Assembly: GCF_030246885.1 (NCBI RefSeq)
Contig: NZ_CP126739.1
Span: 1,054,001 to 1,118,000, forward strand
Source: Microbacterium sp. zg-B185
Lineage (GTDB): Bacteria > Actinomycetota > Actinomycetes > Actinomycetales > Microbacteriaceae
DNA length: 64,000 nucleotides
Direction of reading: 5' to 3'
Shown: positions 41,398 through 52,776 of the stretch, piece by piece
Layout: every line of letters begins with the position of its first letter
Numbering within the stretch: the first letter of the stretch is position 1
The notes under the pieces: model-generated
Seen by the model: the letters and a program-made list of their open reading frames with translations, nothing else
Database searches by the model: none
What the model was told of the DNA's origin: nothing
Made by a program: the position numbers and the translations under genes

Positions 41398-44318
41398 TCC
41401 GGCGCCGGAAGAAGAAGCAGACCGACCCCGCCGCAGCACCCGAAGGAACACTCGAAGCGGACGAGCTGGACTCGGCCGCCATCCCGCCGCCCGAGGCGGT
41501 TCCCATCGAGAACCCTCGACCGACCCCGCTGTACGCCGCGCTGTCCGCTCTGCTGGTGCGGCTGGAGGGCTGGGTCCGCTCGCACGGATCCGTGCGCATC
41601 CGCACGGTGACCATCGCCTTCTGGGCCGTTGTCGCCGCGACCGGCGCCTTCCTGCTGCTCGGCCCTGTGCTGAACAAGCCGCTCTCCCTCGAGGACATCA
41701 CCTCGTCGGCCTCCACCGCCACCGATACCTGGATCGCACGATCGTTCGCCGCCGAGTACACGCTCCTGCGCGACGACCACGGCCGGATGCGCATGGAGGT
41801 GGTCGAGCGCATCGAGGCGCACTTCCCCGACGACGTCGCAGAGTCCGGCGTGGAACGCGTGATCGCGAGCCAGTTCCAAGGTCATGACCTGGCACTGCAG
41901 ATCACCGGCGCGCGGTGGGGCGGGGCCGAGATCCCCGTGACCGTCACGCGGGGCGCCACGTCCGCCACGGTCGGGATGGACACCGGCCAGACGCTCACCG
42001 GCGACCACGACGTCGAGCTGCGCTACACGCTGTTCGATGTCGCGTACCCGGCCGTGGACGATTCCACGCAGCTGCAGGAGGAGGTGCTGGACTGGAACGT
42101 GTTCGGGCCGGCGTGGCCGCACGCCGTCGGGCACAGCGCCTTGACGGTGACGCTGGCACCCGACCTGGTCGATGACTTCTCCCGGCAGCCGAGCGGGGGC
42201 ATCGCGTGGTCGATTTTGAGCGACTCCGCAACCCTGACCCCGGACAGCCAGACCCCCGACGCTGTCACGTACACGCTCGAGAACGACCAGCGCATGCCGC
42301 CGCACGCCCAGTTCTGGTTCACGTTCCGCTTCGCGCCGGGCACCTTCCTGATGCCGCCGGAATCGGCGCTGTACTGGCTGCAGGTGATCGGACCGTTCGT
42401 TCCCCTGGTCATGCTCTCGGTCGCCGTCCTGTTCAGCCTCGCCGCCCGCGCCGTCGCATGGGGCGATGCCCGGGGGCGGGCATGGTTCGTCGCCCAGTAC
42501 AGCCCGCAGAAGGACGTCTCCGCCGCCCTGGCGGCCCGCATCTCGCGTGCGGTCCTGGTCGCGCCGTTGGCAGCGGCGGTCGAGCGCTTCCAGGGCAACC
42601 CCGGTGATCCGGCGGCCCGCCGCGCGCTGGTACGGGAGACATCGCGTGCCGGCCGGCTGGGGAACGTGCCCTCGGCCTGGACGAAATACCTCACCGCACC
42701 CGCATGGCGGGAGCAGTTCACCCGCGGTCTGCGCCGCGTTTCCCGCGGCTTCGTCCGAGACAGCTTTCTCAGCGCCGCCGTCGCCCTCACCGTCCTGCAG
42801 TGGGGACTCGTGCGGCAGCTGTCCTACCAATTCGCGCTGAGCGTGTACTGGTGGCCGGTGGCGATCGTGTGCCTGACCACCGTTCTGGCTGCGGCCATCG
42901 CGGTGCTCGCACTGACCGCCCTGCCGTTGACACATCGGGGTGCGCTGGCCCGGGAACACCTGCTCGGTCTGGAGCTGTACCTGGACCAGACCGCGAGCGG
43001 CGAACGCACCTCGCTGCGCGACCCGCTCCTGCCGTATACGGTGCTGTTCTCACCGCCCCGCCGTGCCCGCCGGCTCCTGCACCGGCTGCTTGCCGAAGAG
43101 GGCATCGCCCGGCAGGTCCGCGATGACCCGGAGTTCATCACCGGGCCGCGACTGGTGGTGCGAGCGGCAGCGATCCTCTCCGTCGCCGCAGCGCTCGCTC
43201 TGAACGCCTGGGTGCCCGCCAGCAGCGCACGCCCAGACGACGACGCCGTCTACAGCGGCGACTTCGCGGGCGACTACGGCATGTTCGTGAACGTCTACGA
43301 GACGGATGCCACGCTGATCCCCGAGGGCGAGCGGGTCCGGATGGAGGTCTCGGAACGTCTGCAGGTGGTCGTCGGTTCGAACTACCGCGACGTGCCGCAG
43401 GTCCTGCGCCAGTGGCAGGACAAGGTCGATGGTCACGACACGCGTCTGACGATCACGTCGGTCACGATCGATGGCGCCGCGGTGCCGTTCGACCAGGGCC
43501 GCGTGCAGGGCATGGCGCTGCTGCAGACCCGGATCCCCGACGAATGGCCCGGTGAGCACGAGGTGATCATCCGGTATGAGATGGACGACGTCATCGGCGC
43601 CGCGTACCTCGACGGCGGCTGGCACGACCAGCTGCGGTGGACGGCGCTGAACCCCGGGTGGAAGTACGGCTGGAGCGGCGTCGAGGACGACGTCGAGCGG
43701 ATCGACCTGACTCTGCGGATGCCGGCCCGATTCGCGGAGGCGATGACCGGTGCCAGCGGATGGCTGGACCATGCGCCGTGGGACGAGGGCGTCGCGGTCC
43801 GGGAATTCGGTGCGCCGGAGTCGGCCGCAGACACCGTGGTGTATCGAGCGGAACTGCAGCCGGACGATGACGGATGGTGGTCGGACTCGTCGTACCTGGG
43901 TGCTCGGATGCTGTTCCCCGACGGCACGTTCGCCGACGCGAACCGCGCCGAATGGATGCTGCACGTGCTGGCCGATGCGACCGTGGTGATCATCCCGGTG
44001 ACGTTCGCGATGATCGCCGTGGCGGCGGCGATCATCGGACTCGTCCTCGCGTTCCGCGCGCCCCGGCGCGTCGAGGGCGGTCTCTGGCGAGACGTCGTCC
44101 GATGGCTGCCACCGTGGCTGAGCGCCGCGCAGGTGCTCACCCTGTTCTGGGCGACGGAGGACCTGGGCGGCGACGAACCGATCTTCGTGCTGCTCGTGGC
44201 ATGCCTGCTGGTGAGCGCGATCATGTCGTTCGGGGTGCTCATGGCCACCCGCCGGCCACGCGCCCGCCCGCCTGTCCCGGCTCCCGCACCCCGGCGGCGT
44301 CCTTCGCGCCGGCGCTGA
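41394..44318 (+). CDS. Large DUF2207-type membrane protein with duplicated ectodomain
   Basis: A 974-residue membrane protein. A first helix spans about 72-93, then an extracytoplasmic domain (100-330), a helix near 336-358, a cytoplasmic part with two helices around 455-510, another helix near 590-612, a second extracytoplasmic domain (617-863), and C-terminal helices. The two ectodomains look duplicated: RMRMEVVERI ... GDHDVELRY in the first, RVRMEVSERL ... GEHEVIIRY in the second, about 72 residues apart in both. DUF2207 proteins have no known function. It starts at ATG overlapping recN. In M. tuberculosis the recN-pyrG interval holds other genes (Rv1697-Rv1698). Confidence 0.75.
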   Translation: MIRRRKKKQTDPAAAPEGTLEADELDSAAIPPPEAVPIENPRPTPLYAALSALLVRLEGWVRSHGSVRIRTVTIAFWAVVAATGAFLLLGPVLNKPLSLEDITSSASTATDTWIARSFAAEYTLLRDDHGRMRMEVVERIEAHFPDDVAESGVERVIASQFQGHDLALQITGARWGGAEIPVTVTRGATSATVGMDTGQTLTGDHDVELRYTLFDVAYPAVDDSTQLQEEVLDWNVFGPAWPHAVGHSALTVTLAPDLVDDFSRQPSGGIAWSILSDSATLTPDSQTPDAVTYTLENDQRMPPHAQFWFTFRFAPGTFLMPPESALYWLQVIGPFVPLVMLSVAVLFSLAARAVAWGDARGRAWFVAQYSPQKDVSAALAARISRAVLVAPLAAAVERFQGNPGDPAARRALVRETSRAGRLGNVPSAWTKYLTAPAWREQFTRGLRRVSRGFVRDSFLSAAVALTVLQWGLVRQLSYQFALSVYWWPVAIVCLTTVLAAAIAVLALTALPLTHRGALAREHLLGLELYLDQTASGERTSLRDPLLPYTVLFSPPRRARRLLHRLLAEEGIARQVRDDPEFITGPRLVVRAAAILSVAAALALNAWVPASSARPDDDAVYSGDFAGDYGMFVNVYETDATLIPEGERVRMEVSERLQVVVGSNYRDVPQVLRQWQDKVDGHDTRLTITSVTIDGAAVPFDQGRVQGMALLQTRIPDEWPGEHEVIIRYEMDDVIGAAYLDGGWHDQLRWTALNPGWKYGWSGVEDDVERIDLTLRMPARFAEAMTGASGWLDHAPWDEGVAVREFGAPESAADTVVYRAELQPDDDGWWSDSSYLGARMLFPDGTFADANRAEWMLHVLADATVVIIPVTFAMIAVAAAIIGLVLAFRAPRRVEGGLWRDVVRWLPPWLSAAQVLTLFWATEDLGGDEPIFVLLVACLLVSAIMSFGVLMATRRPRARPPVPAPAPRRRPSRRR

Positions 44319-44330
44319 CTGATAGGATAA

Positions 44331-46644
<2,314 letters not shown>

Positions 46645-46645
46645 C

Positions 46646-47590
46646 GTGCAGCTCGAACGAGCGGTGGATGCGTATCTGCGGCACGTCGCGATCGAACGCG
46701 GACTGTCTGCTCACACCGTGTCCGCCTACCGGCGGGATCTCGCCGGCTACGTGGAATGGCTCACGGCTCGGGGCGTCGCGGACTCGAACGAGGTGACCGG
46801 CGCTCTGGTGGCCCAGTTCGCGGGGGAGCGGGCTTCGGCCGAACCCCCGCCGGCGGCATCCAGCCTGGCCCGCCTGCAGTCCTCGGTCCGCGGCTTTCAC
46901 CGGTTCCTCGCCCGAGAGGGCATCGAGACCGACGACCCGACTGGGCGGCTGCGGCCGCCGAAGGCCGCACGGCGGCTGCCGAAGGCGCTCACCGTGGATC
47001 AGATCGAACGGCTGCTGGATGCCTCGGGGCCGGAGGCAAGGCCGACCGGCGACGTCCTGCCCGCGACCGGAAGCGACGAGCTGATCGGCCTACGCGACCG
47101 GGCACTCCTCGAACTGCTCTACGCGACCGGCGCCCGCGTCTCCGAAGTCGTGCAGCTGGATGTGGACGACCTGGCCCACGGCGATGTGGTGCGAGTTCGC
47201 GGCAAGGGGTCCAAGGAGCGGATCGTCCCGGTCGGCTCCTACGCGCGGGCGGCGCTCGAGGCCTACCTGACGCGTTCCCGGCCGGAACTGTCGCGGCGGG
47301 GACGGGCCACCCCACGCCTGTTCCTCGGCGCCCGCGGCGCACCGCTTTCGCGCCAGAGCGCCTGGCTGGTCATCCAGCACGCGGCCGCGCGGGCGCAGCT
47401 GACCGCGCACGTGTCCCCGCACACGCTCCGACACTCGTTCGCGACGCACCTGCTGCAGGGCGGCGCCGACGTGCGGGTCGTGCAGGAGCTGCTCGGCCAC
47501 GCCTCGGTCGCCACCACCCAGATCTACACGCACGTCTCGGTCGACGCGCTCCGCGATGTCTATGCGACATCGCATCCGCGGGCGCGCTGA
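46646..47590 (+). CDS. xerD: Site-specific tyrosine recombinase XerD
   Basis: A 314-residue recombinase resolving chromosome dimers at dif. The N-terminal SAM-like core-binding domain (1-92) is followed by the catalytic domain with Arg164 (TGARVSEV), Lys188 (GKGSK), His259 and Arg262 ([10 protein letters not shown]), His285 ([10 protein letters not shown]) and the nucleophile Tyr294 (TQIYTHV). It is a complete set. The start is GTG, one base after the Nudix stop. The position between Nudix and ParA matches chromosomal xerD rather than a phage integrase. Confidence 0.95.
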   Translation: MQLERAVDAYLRHVAIERGLSAHTVSAYRRDLAGYVEWLTARGVADSNEVTGALVAQFAGERASAEPPPAASSLARLQSSVRGFHRFLAREGIETDDPTGRLRPPKAARRLPKALTVDQIERLLDASGPEARPTGDVLPATGSDELIGLRDRALLELLYATGARVSEVVQLDVDDLAHGDVVRVRGKGSKERIVPVGSYARAALEAYLTRSRPELSRRGRATPRLFLGARGAPLSRQSAWLVIQHAAARAQLTAHVSPHTLRHSFATHLLQGGADVRVVQELLGHASVATTQIYTHVSVDALRDVYATSHPRAR

Positions 47591-47684
47591 GGCAGCGGAC
47601 CCGACCATCGCGCCGCGAGGCGCCGAGCACGCGCCGAGGCGGTCGCTACAATCGACCAAGCAGGAAGTAACGGCAGGAGACCGG

Positions 47685-48611
47685 GTGGCTGGCAGCGCGA
47701 CCAGGGGCACGACCCCGCAGAAGACGGCACACGCGAAAACCTCACCGCGGCCGAAGAAGGACCAGGACGAACCGACGATGGGTCCGACGGGTCGCCCGTA
47801 CCACGGCTTCCCGACGCCGCCGAAGCTCTCCAGCCACGGTCCTGCTCGGATCATCGCCCTCTGCAACCAGAAGGGCGGCGTGGGCAAGACGACGACGACG
47901 ATCAATCTCGCCGCCGCACTGGCCCAGTACGGGCGCAAGGTGCTCGCCGTGGACTTCGATCCGCAGGGTGCTCTGTCGGCAGGTCTCGGCATCCAGACCC
48001 ACGACGTGCCGACCATCTACGATCTGCTTCTGGATACCAAACGCGACCCGCGCGACGTGATCATCCACACCGCGGTCGAGGGGCTGGACATCCTCCCCGC
48101 GAACATCGACCTCTCGGCCGCCGAAGTGCATCTGGTCAACGAGGTCGCCCGCGAGACCATCCTCGCCCGCGTGCTGCGCAAGGTCACGCCCGACTACGAC
48201 GTGATCCTGATCGACTGCCAGCCCTCGCTGGGACTGCTCACCGTCAACGCACTGACCGCGAGCCACGGCGTCGTCATCCCGCTCGAGTGCGAGTTCTTCG
48301 CCCTGCGCGGTGTCGCCCTGCTGATCGAGACGATCGACAAGGTGCGCGACCGGCTCAACCCGACCATCGAACTGGACGGCGTGCTGGCAACGATGTACGA
48401 CCCGCGCACGCTGCATTCTCGCGAGGTGCTGGAACGCGTCGTCGAGGCGTTCGGAGACGACGTGCTGGAGACCGTCATCGGTCGCACGGTGAAATTCCCG
48501 GATGCCTCCGTGTCGGGTGTGCCGATCACCGAATTCGCGCCCGAGCACGCGGCCGCGCAGGCGTACCTGCGGCTGGCGCGAGAGCTGGTCGCCCGTGGTG
48601 CCGTCGCCTGA
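47685..48611 (+). CDS. ParA-family ATPase (scpAB-linked)
   Basis: A 308-residue deviant Walker A ATPase: CNQKGGVGKTTTTINLA, the VDFDPQG switch, DYDVILIDCQPSLGLL. The first 50 residues are a polar, Lys/Thr/Pro-rich extension. The start GTG at 47685 is preceded by AGGAG at 47675-47679; a TACAAT -10-like box at 47646-47651 could be its promoter. No parB follows; instead scpA and scpB do, as in Rv1708-Rv1710. It may act with condensin loading rather than as the origin-segregation ParA; this is inference. Confidence 0.88.
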   Translation: MAGSATRGTTPQKTAHAKTSPRPKKDQDEPTMGPTGRPYHGFPTPPKLSSHGPARIIALCNQKGGVGKTTTTINLAAALAQYGRKVLAVDFDPQGALSAGLGIQTHDVPTIYDLLLDTKRDPRDVIIHTAVEGLDILPANIDLSAAEVHLVNEVARETILARVLRKVTPDYDVILIDCQPSLGLLTVNALTASHGVVIPLECEFFALRGVALLIETIDKVRDRLNPTIELDGVLATMYDPRTLHSREVLERVVEAFGDDVLETVIGRTVKFPDASVSGVPITEFAPEHAAAQAYLRLARELVARGAVA

Positions 48612-49434
48612 CGAAGCCCTCACCGCCGACGGAAGCGCACCGACCGAGCCCGTCGAGGGGTTCCGCGTCTCGCTCGGAGTCTTCGACGGACCGTTCGATC
48701 TTCTCCTGACACTGATCACCAAGCACGAGCTGGACATCACCGAGGTCTCGCTGAGCCGGGTGACCGACGAGTTCATCTCGTACCTGCGCGGCCTGGACCC
48801 GGACGAGGAGATGGAACAGGCATCTGAGTTCCTGGTGGTCGCCGCGACGCTGCTGGACATGAAGGTGGCCGGCCTGCTCCCGCAAGGCGAGCTGGTGGAC
48901 GCCGAAGCCGTCGCGCTCCTCGAGGCTCGTGACCTGCTGTTCGCACGACTGCTGCAGTACCGCGCGTTCAAAGAGATCTCCGGGTGGTTCGCCGGTCGCC
49001 TTCAGGCGGAGGACCGCCGCCACACCCGCGCCGTCCGCCTGGACGAGAAGTTCCGGCAGGCGGTGCCCGAGCTGGTCTGGACGCTGACACCCGACGACTT
49101 CGCCGCGCTGGCCATTCTCGCGATGACGCCGAAGGAGATCCCTCACGTCGGGCTCGACCATCTGCACGCCCCCCTGGTGAGCATCCGCGAGCAGGCGGCG
49201 ATCGTGGTGACCCTGCTCCGGGATGCCGGCACCCTCAGCTTCCGCGAGCTGGTCGCCGGCGCCGCACAGCCGGGCGTCGTCGTGGCCCGTTTCCTCTCCG
49301 TGCTGGAGCTGTACCGCCACGGAGCCCTGTCCTTCGAGCAGCTCGAGCCGCTCGGAGAGCTGACCCTGCGCTGGATCGCCGAACGGTGGTCCGATGAGAA
49401 CCTTGCGAGCCTAGGAGCCGACTATGACCAATGA
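48598..49434 (+). CDS. scpA: Segregation and condensation protein A
   Basis: A 278-residue kleisin subunit of the SMC-ScpAB condensin. Seen: the N-terminal FRVSLGVFDGPFDLLLTLI and HELDITEVSLSRVTDEFISY, the middle helical part, and a C-terminal winged helix with VARFLSVLELYRHGALSFEQ. The GTG start lies within the parA end (14-base overlap). The gene end overlaps scpB by 11 bases. The smc gene is not in the window. Confidence 0.94.
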   Translation: MPSPDEALTADGSAPTEPVEGFRVSLGVFDGPFDLLLTLITKHELDITEVSLSRVTDEFISYLRGLDPDEEMEQASEFLVVAATLLDMKVAGLLPQGELVDAEAVALLEARDLLFARLLQYRAFKEISGWFAGRLQAEDRRHTRAVRLDEKFRQAVPELVWTLTPDDFAALAILAMTPKEIPHVGLDHLHAPLVSIREQAAIVVTLLRDAGTLSFRELVAGAAQPGVVVARFLSVLELYRHGALSFEQLEPLGELTLRWIAERWSDENLASLGADYDQ

Positions 49435-50026
49435 CCCCGATACCGCCGGGGAGGCGAAGATGGCGTCACCGGCAGATGTCGCCAGGAGACTCGAGGCGAT
49501 TCTGCTGGTCGTCGAGGAGCCGCAGAGCCTCGTGAGCCTCGCGACGGCCGTCGGCGCGCCGGTACCCGCGGTACGACAGGCGATCGAGGGGCTGGTCGAG
49601 GACTACGACGGGCTCACCGGCGGACCCCGCCGTGGATTCGAGCTGCGCGAGGTCGGCGGCGGCTGGCGGCTGTACGTGCGTGCCGAGCACGACGATCTGG
49701 TCACCGAGTTCGTCAACACGCAGGCGCCGTCCCGGCTGTCTCAAGCCGCGTTGGAAACCCTTGCCGTGATCGCCTACAAGCAGCCCGTCACACGTGGTCA
49801 GGTCGCATCGATCCGAGCGGTGAACGTGGATTCCGTCGTGCGCACCCTGCTCGCCCGCGGGCTGATCACGGAGCAGTTCACCGACGCGGAGACCGGCGCG
49901 ATCCACTACGGCACCACCGATGCACTGCTGGTGAACCTCGGGATCAACTCGCTGGACGAGCTGCCGCACATCTCGCCGCTGCTGGATGACGGCGCTGACG
50001 GGTTCGAGGAGATGATCCGCGCATGA
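49424..50026 (+). CDS. scpB: Segregation and condensation protein B
   Basis: A 200-residue protein with two winged helices that clamps ScpA in condensin. Seen: RRLEAILLVVEEPQSL, GGPRRGFELREVGGGWRLY, SQAALETLAVIAYKQPVTRGQV and a C-terminal end VNLGINSLDELPHISPLL. ATG at 49424 lies inside scpA, and the end overlaps the pseudouridine synthase start by four bases. Confidence 0.94.
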   Translation: MTNDPDTAGEAKMASPADVARRLEAILLVVEEPQSLVSLATAVGAPVPAVRQAIEGLVEDYDGLTGGPRRGFELREVGGGWRLYVRAEHDDLVTEFVNTQAPSRLSQAALETLAVIAYKQPVTRGQVASIRAVNVDSVVRTLLARGLITEQFTDAETGAIHYGTTDALLVNLGINSLDELPHISPLLDDGADGFEEMIRA

Positions 50027-50868
50027 ACGATGACCTCGAGTCGGCATCCGAGCAGGGAGCCGAGGGCCGCTCCACGGACGGTGTGCGCCTGCAGAAGGCG
50101 CTCGCCAACGCCGGTGTGGCCTCGCGGCGCGTGGCAGAGAACCTCATCGTCGAAGGCCGTGTGCGCGTGAACGGCGTCGTCGTCACCGAGCTCGGCTCGC
50201 GCATCGATCCCGAGGTCGACCTCGTCGACGTGGACGGGACGGCCATCCAGTTCGATGAGACCAAGCGCTACGTCGTCCTCAACAAGCCCCGCGGCGTGGT
50301 CAGCTCGATGCGCGACGAACGCGGTCGGCCCGACCTGCGCGAATTCGTCCAGGACCGGCCTGAGCGGCTGTACAACGTCGGACGGCTGGATGCCGACACC
50401 AGCGGACTGCTCGTCCTCACGAACGACGGCGAGCTGGCCCATGTCCTCGCGCACCCCTCCTTCGGCGTGACCAAGGTGTACGTCGCGAAGGTGGAGGGAA
50501 AGGTGAGCGCCCAAACGATCGCGACGCTGACGCGCGGGCTGGAGCTCGAGGACGGGACGATCGCCGCGGACCGGGCGCGACTGCTGTCGGCGTCGCCGAG
50601 CAGCTCTTCCGGGGGCAGAGGCGGCGAGTCACTGATCGAGCTGACCCTCCACTCCGGCCGCAACCGCATCGTGCGGCGGATGATGGCGGCCGTCGGGCAT
50701 CCGGTCATCGAATTGGTGCGGCGGCAGTTCGGGCCGTTGCACCTGGGAACCCTCCCAGTGGGTCGCGCGCGCGAGTTGACTAAGGTTGAGCGGGGCGCCC
50801 TGTTGACACTTGCGCGTGGCGCGGCCGAAGAGCCGCCGCCCGCGAGCAGCGAGAGCGACTCCGACTAG
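50023..50868 (+). CDS. rRNA pseudouridine synthase (RsuA/RluB family)
   Basis: A 281-residue enzyme with an N-terminal S4 domain (20-75: VRLQKALANAGVASRR) and the RsuA/RluB/E/F catalytic domain. Catalytic aspartate is Asp123 in GRLDADTSGLLVLTNDG, and HSGRNRIVRRMMAAVGHPV is conserved near the end. The target is probably a 23S or 16S uridine. A Ser/Asp/Glu-rich tail of about 20 residues follows. ATG overlaps scpB. Confidence 0.9.
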   Translation: MNDDLESASEQGAEGRSTDGVRLQKALANAGVASRRVAENLIVEGRVRVNGVVVTELGSRIDPEVDLVDVDGTAIQFDETKRYVVLNKPRGVVSSMRDERGRPDLREFVQDRPERLYNVGRLDADTSGLLVLTNDGELAHVLAHPSFGVTKVYVAKVEGKVSAQTIATLTRGLELEDGTIAADRARLLSASPSSSSGGRGGESLIELTLHSGRNRIVRRMMAAVGHPVIELVRRQFGPLHLGTLPVGRARELTKVERGALLTLARGAAEEPPPASSESDSD

Positions 50869-50948
50869 CGGCACGACGCCGGGACAGCGGCACCGCCAGG
50901 AGCGGCACCGAGCATCGGCGCCGCGCAGAAGGATCACCAGGAGACCGA

Positions 50949-52082
50949 GTGAGCGAATCGACGAGCACGCCTACGCGTGCCGCCAGTCCGTTGGCGGCGC
51001 GCGTCCGCGGTACCGTGCGCATCGTCGGCGCCGGGCTGCTGGGCTCGAGCATCGGCCACGCGCTCACCGCCCGCGGGGTGGATGTCGTTCTGGATGACGC
51101 GTCGCCCTCGCAGCTGCGTCTGGCAGTCGATTACGGCGCGGGCCGCCGGCCCCGGGCGGATGACGAACCCTCCCTCATCGTCGTGGCGGTGCCCCCCGAC
51201 GTCACCGCCGACGTCATCGAACGCGAACTCGCGGCGCATCCGAACGCCGTCGTCACGGACGTGGCCAGTGTGAAGCTGGACCCGCTCCGGACCCTTCAGG
51301 AACGCGGCATCGACCTCGCCCACTACATCGGCTCGCACCCCCTCGCGGGGCGCGAGCGCGGCGGCGCGATCTCGGCGCGCGCGGACATCTTCGTCGGCCG
51401 GCCCTGGGTCGTCTGCCGCGACGAGGACACCTCCGCCGAGGACCTCGCCCTCGTCGAAGGCCTGGCCCTGGAACTCGGCGCCACGCCGGTGGAGATGACC
51501 CCCGAGGATCATGATCGCGCCGTCGCGCTCGTGTCGCATGTCCCGCAGCTGGTGGCGAGCCTGCTCGCCGGTCGTTTCGTGGAGGCGCCGGACGGCTCGC
51601 TGCGACTGGCCGGTCAGGGCGTCCGCGACACGACGCGGATCGCCGCATCCGCCCCGGAACTATGGGTGCAGATCCTCGGCGCCAACGCAGCGCCCGTCGT
51701 AGACGTGCTGGACGCGCTCGCCGCAGATCTGAGCTCGGTCGCGGCGGCACTGCGCGACCCCGAGGCGCCGGGTTCCCGCCGCGCGGTCGCCGACACCATC
51801 CGCCGGGGCAACGACGGGGTCGAACGACTCCCCGGAAAGCACGGGCAGAACCGGCGATTCGAGCAGGTCGTGGTGATGGTGGATGACACCCCCGGCCAGC
51901 TCGGCAGGCTGTTCGGCGAACTCGGCGAACTCCAGGTCAACGTCGAAGACCTGCGTCTCGAGCACTCGCCGGGAGCGCAATTCGGACTCGCCGAGATCAG
52001 CGTCGTCCCGAGCGCACTCCGCCACGCCGTCGACGGGCTCCAAGCCCGCGGCTGGAAGATCGCGAGCACCACCAATGACTAG
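50949..52082 (+). CDS. tyrA: Prephenate dehydrogenase with ACT domain
   Basis: A 377-residue enzyme of tyrosine synthesis. N-terminal dinucleotide site [18 protein letters not shown] (about 19-36), [29 protein letters not shown] with the catalytic His, and helical dimer domain. A C-terminal ACT domain (about 305-377) with [20 protein letters not shown] suggests allosteric control by an aromatic amino acid. The GTG start has ACCAGGAGACC upstream. In M. tuberculosis the pseudouridine synthase and cmk are adjacent, so tyrA is an insertion in this lineage. It overlaps cmk by eight bases. Confidence 0.9.
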   Translation: MSESTSTPTRAASPLAARVRGTVRIVGAGLLGSSIGHALTARGVDVVLDDASPSQLRLAVDYGAGRRPRADDEPSLIVVAVPPDVTADVIERELAAHPNAVVTDVASVKLDPLRTLQERGIDLAHYIGSHPLAGRERGGAISARADIFVGRPWVVCRDEDTSAEDLALVEGLALELGATPVEMTPEDHDRAVALVSHVPQLVASLLAGRFVEAPDGSLRLAGQGVRDTTRIAASAPELWVQILGANAAPVVDVLDALAADLSSVAAALRDPEAPGSRRAVADTIRRGNDGVERLPGKHGQNRRFEQVVVMVDDTPGQLGRLFGELGELQVNVEDLRLEHSPGAQFGLAEISVVPSALRHAVDGLQARGWKIASTTND

Positions 52083-52776
52083 CCACGCTGCGACGGTCAT
52101 CGCGATCGACGGCCCCGCCGGTAGCGGGAAGTCGAGCGTGTCCAAGCAGGTCGCCCGACGACTGGCCTACGGCTACCTCGACACCGGGGCCGCCTACCGC
52201 GCCCTCGCCTGGCACGCCCTGGCCCATGGCGCAGACACCTCCGACGCGGCATCCGTGCTGGATGTGACCGGCGACTTCGCCTTCGCCATCTCCTTGGATC
52301 CCGACCACTACTGGGTCCGCGTCGGCGCGACCGATGTCACCGACGCGATCCGCGAGCCGCGGGTCACCGACGCCGTCAGCGGCGTCGCGCGCGTGCCGGC
52401 CGTGCGTCAGACGGTCAATGCGCTCTTCCGCGACCTCATCGCCGGATCCGGCCTGCCCGGCGTGGTCGTGGAGGGCAGGGACATCACCACCGTGGTCGCC
52501 CCTGACGCGCCCGTGCGGATCCTGCTCACCGCCGCGCCAGCCGTCCGCGCCGCGCGGCGCAGCGCGGAGCTGAGCGGGCACGATTCCGCCGCGGTCGCCG
52601 AAGCGCTGCACCGCCGCGACGCGTCCGATTCCACTGTCGTCGATTTCCTCACCGCCGCCCCCGGCGTCGAGGTGGTCGACTCATCCGATCTCGATTTCGA
52701 ACAGACCGTGGATGCCGTCCTCGACGTCATCCTGAAGGTCGTACCCACACAGACGGGAGCGCACGATGGGCGCTGA
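52075..52776 (+). CDS. cmk: Cytidylate kinase
   Basis: A 233-residue kinase for CMP and dCMP. P-loop [14 protein letters not shown] (10-23), [13 protein letters not shown], and [19 protein letters not shown] for the base and lid region. ATG overlaps the tyrA end. Its own stop overlaps der by 11 bases. Confidence 0.94.
   Translation: MTSHAATVIAIDGPAGSGKSSVSKQVARRLAYGYLDTGAAYRALAWHALAHGADTSDAASVLDVTGDFAFAISLDPDHYWVRVGATDVTDAIREPRVTDAVSGVARVPAVRQTVNALFRDLIAGSGLPGVVVEGRDITTVVAPDAPVRILLTAAPAVRAARRSAELSGHDSAAVAEALHRRDASDSTVVDFLTAAPGVEVVDSSDLDFEQTVDAVLDVILKVVPTQTGAHDGR

Noticed and set aside
40704..42959. 751-codon minus-strand frame opposite recN and the DUF2207 gene
   Set aside because: No domain recognised; overlaps two genes with clear family motifs.
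46646..47590. XerD-like gene as a phage integrase
   Set aside because: Its position between the Nudix and ParA genes is the conserved chromosomal xerD locus, and no phage genes are near.
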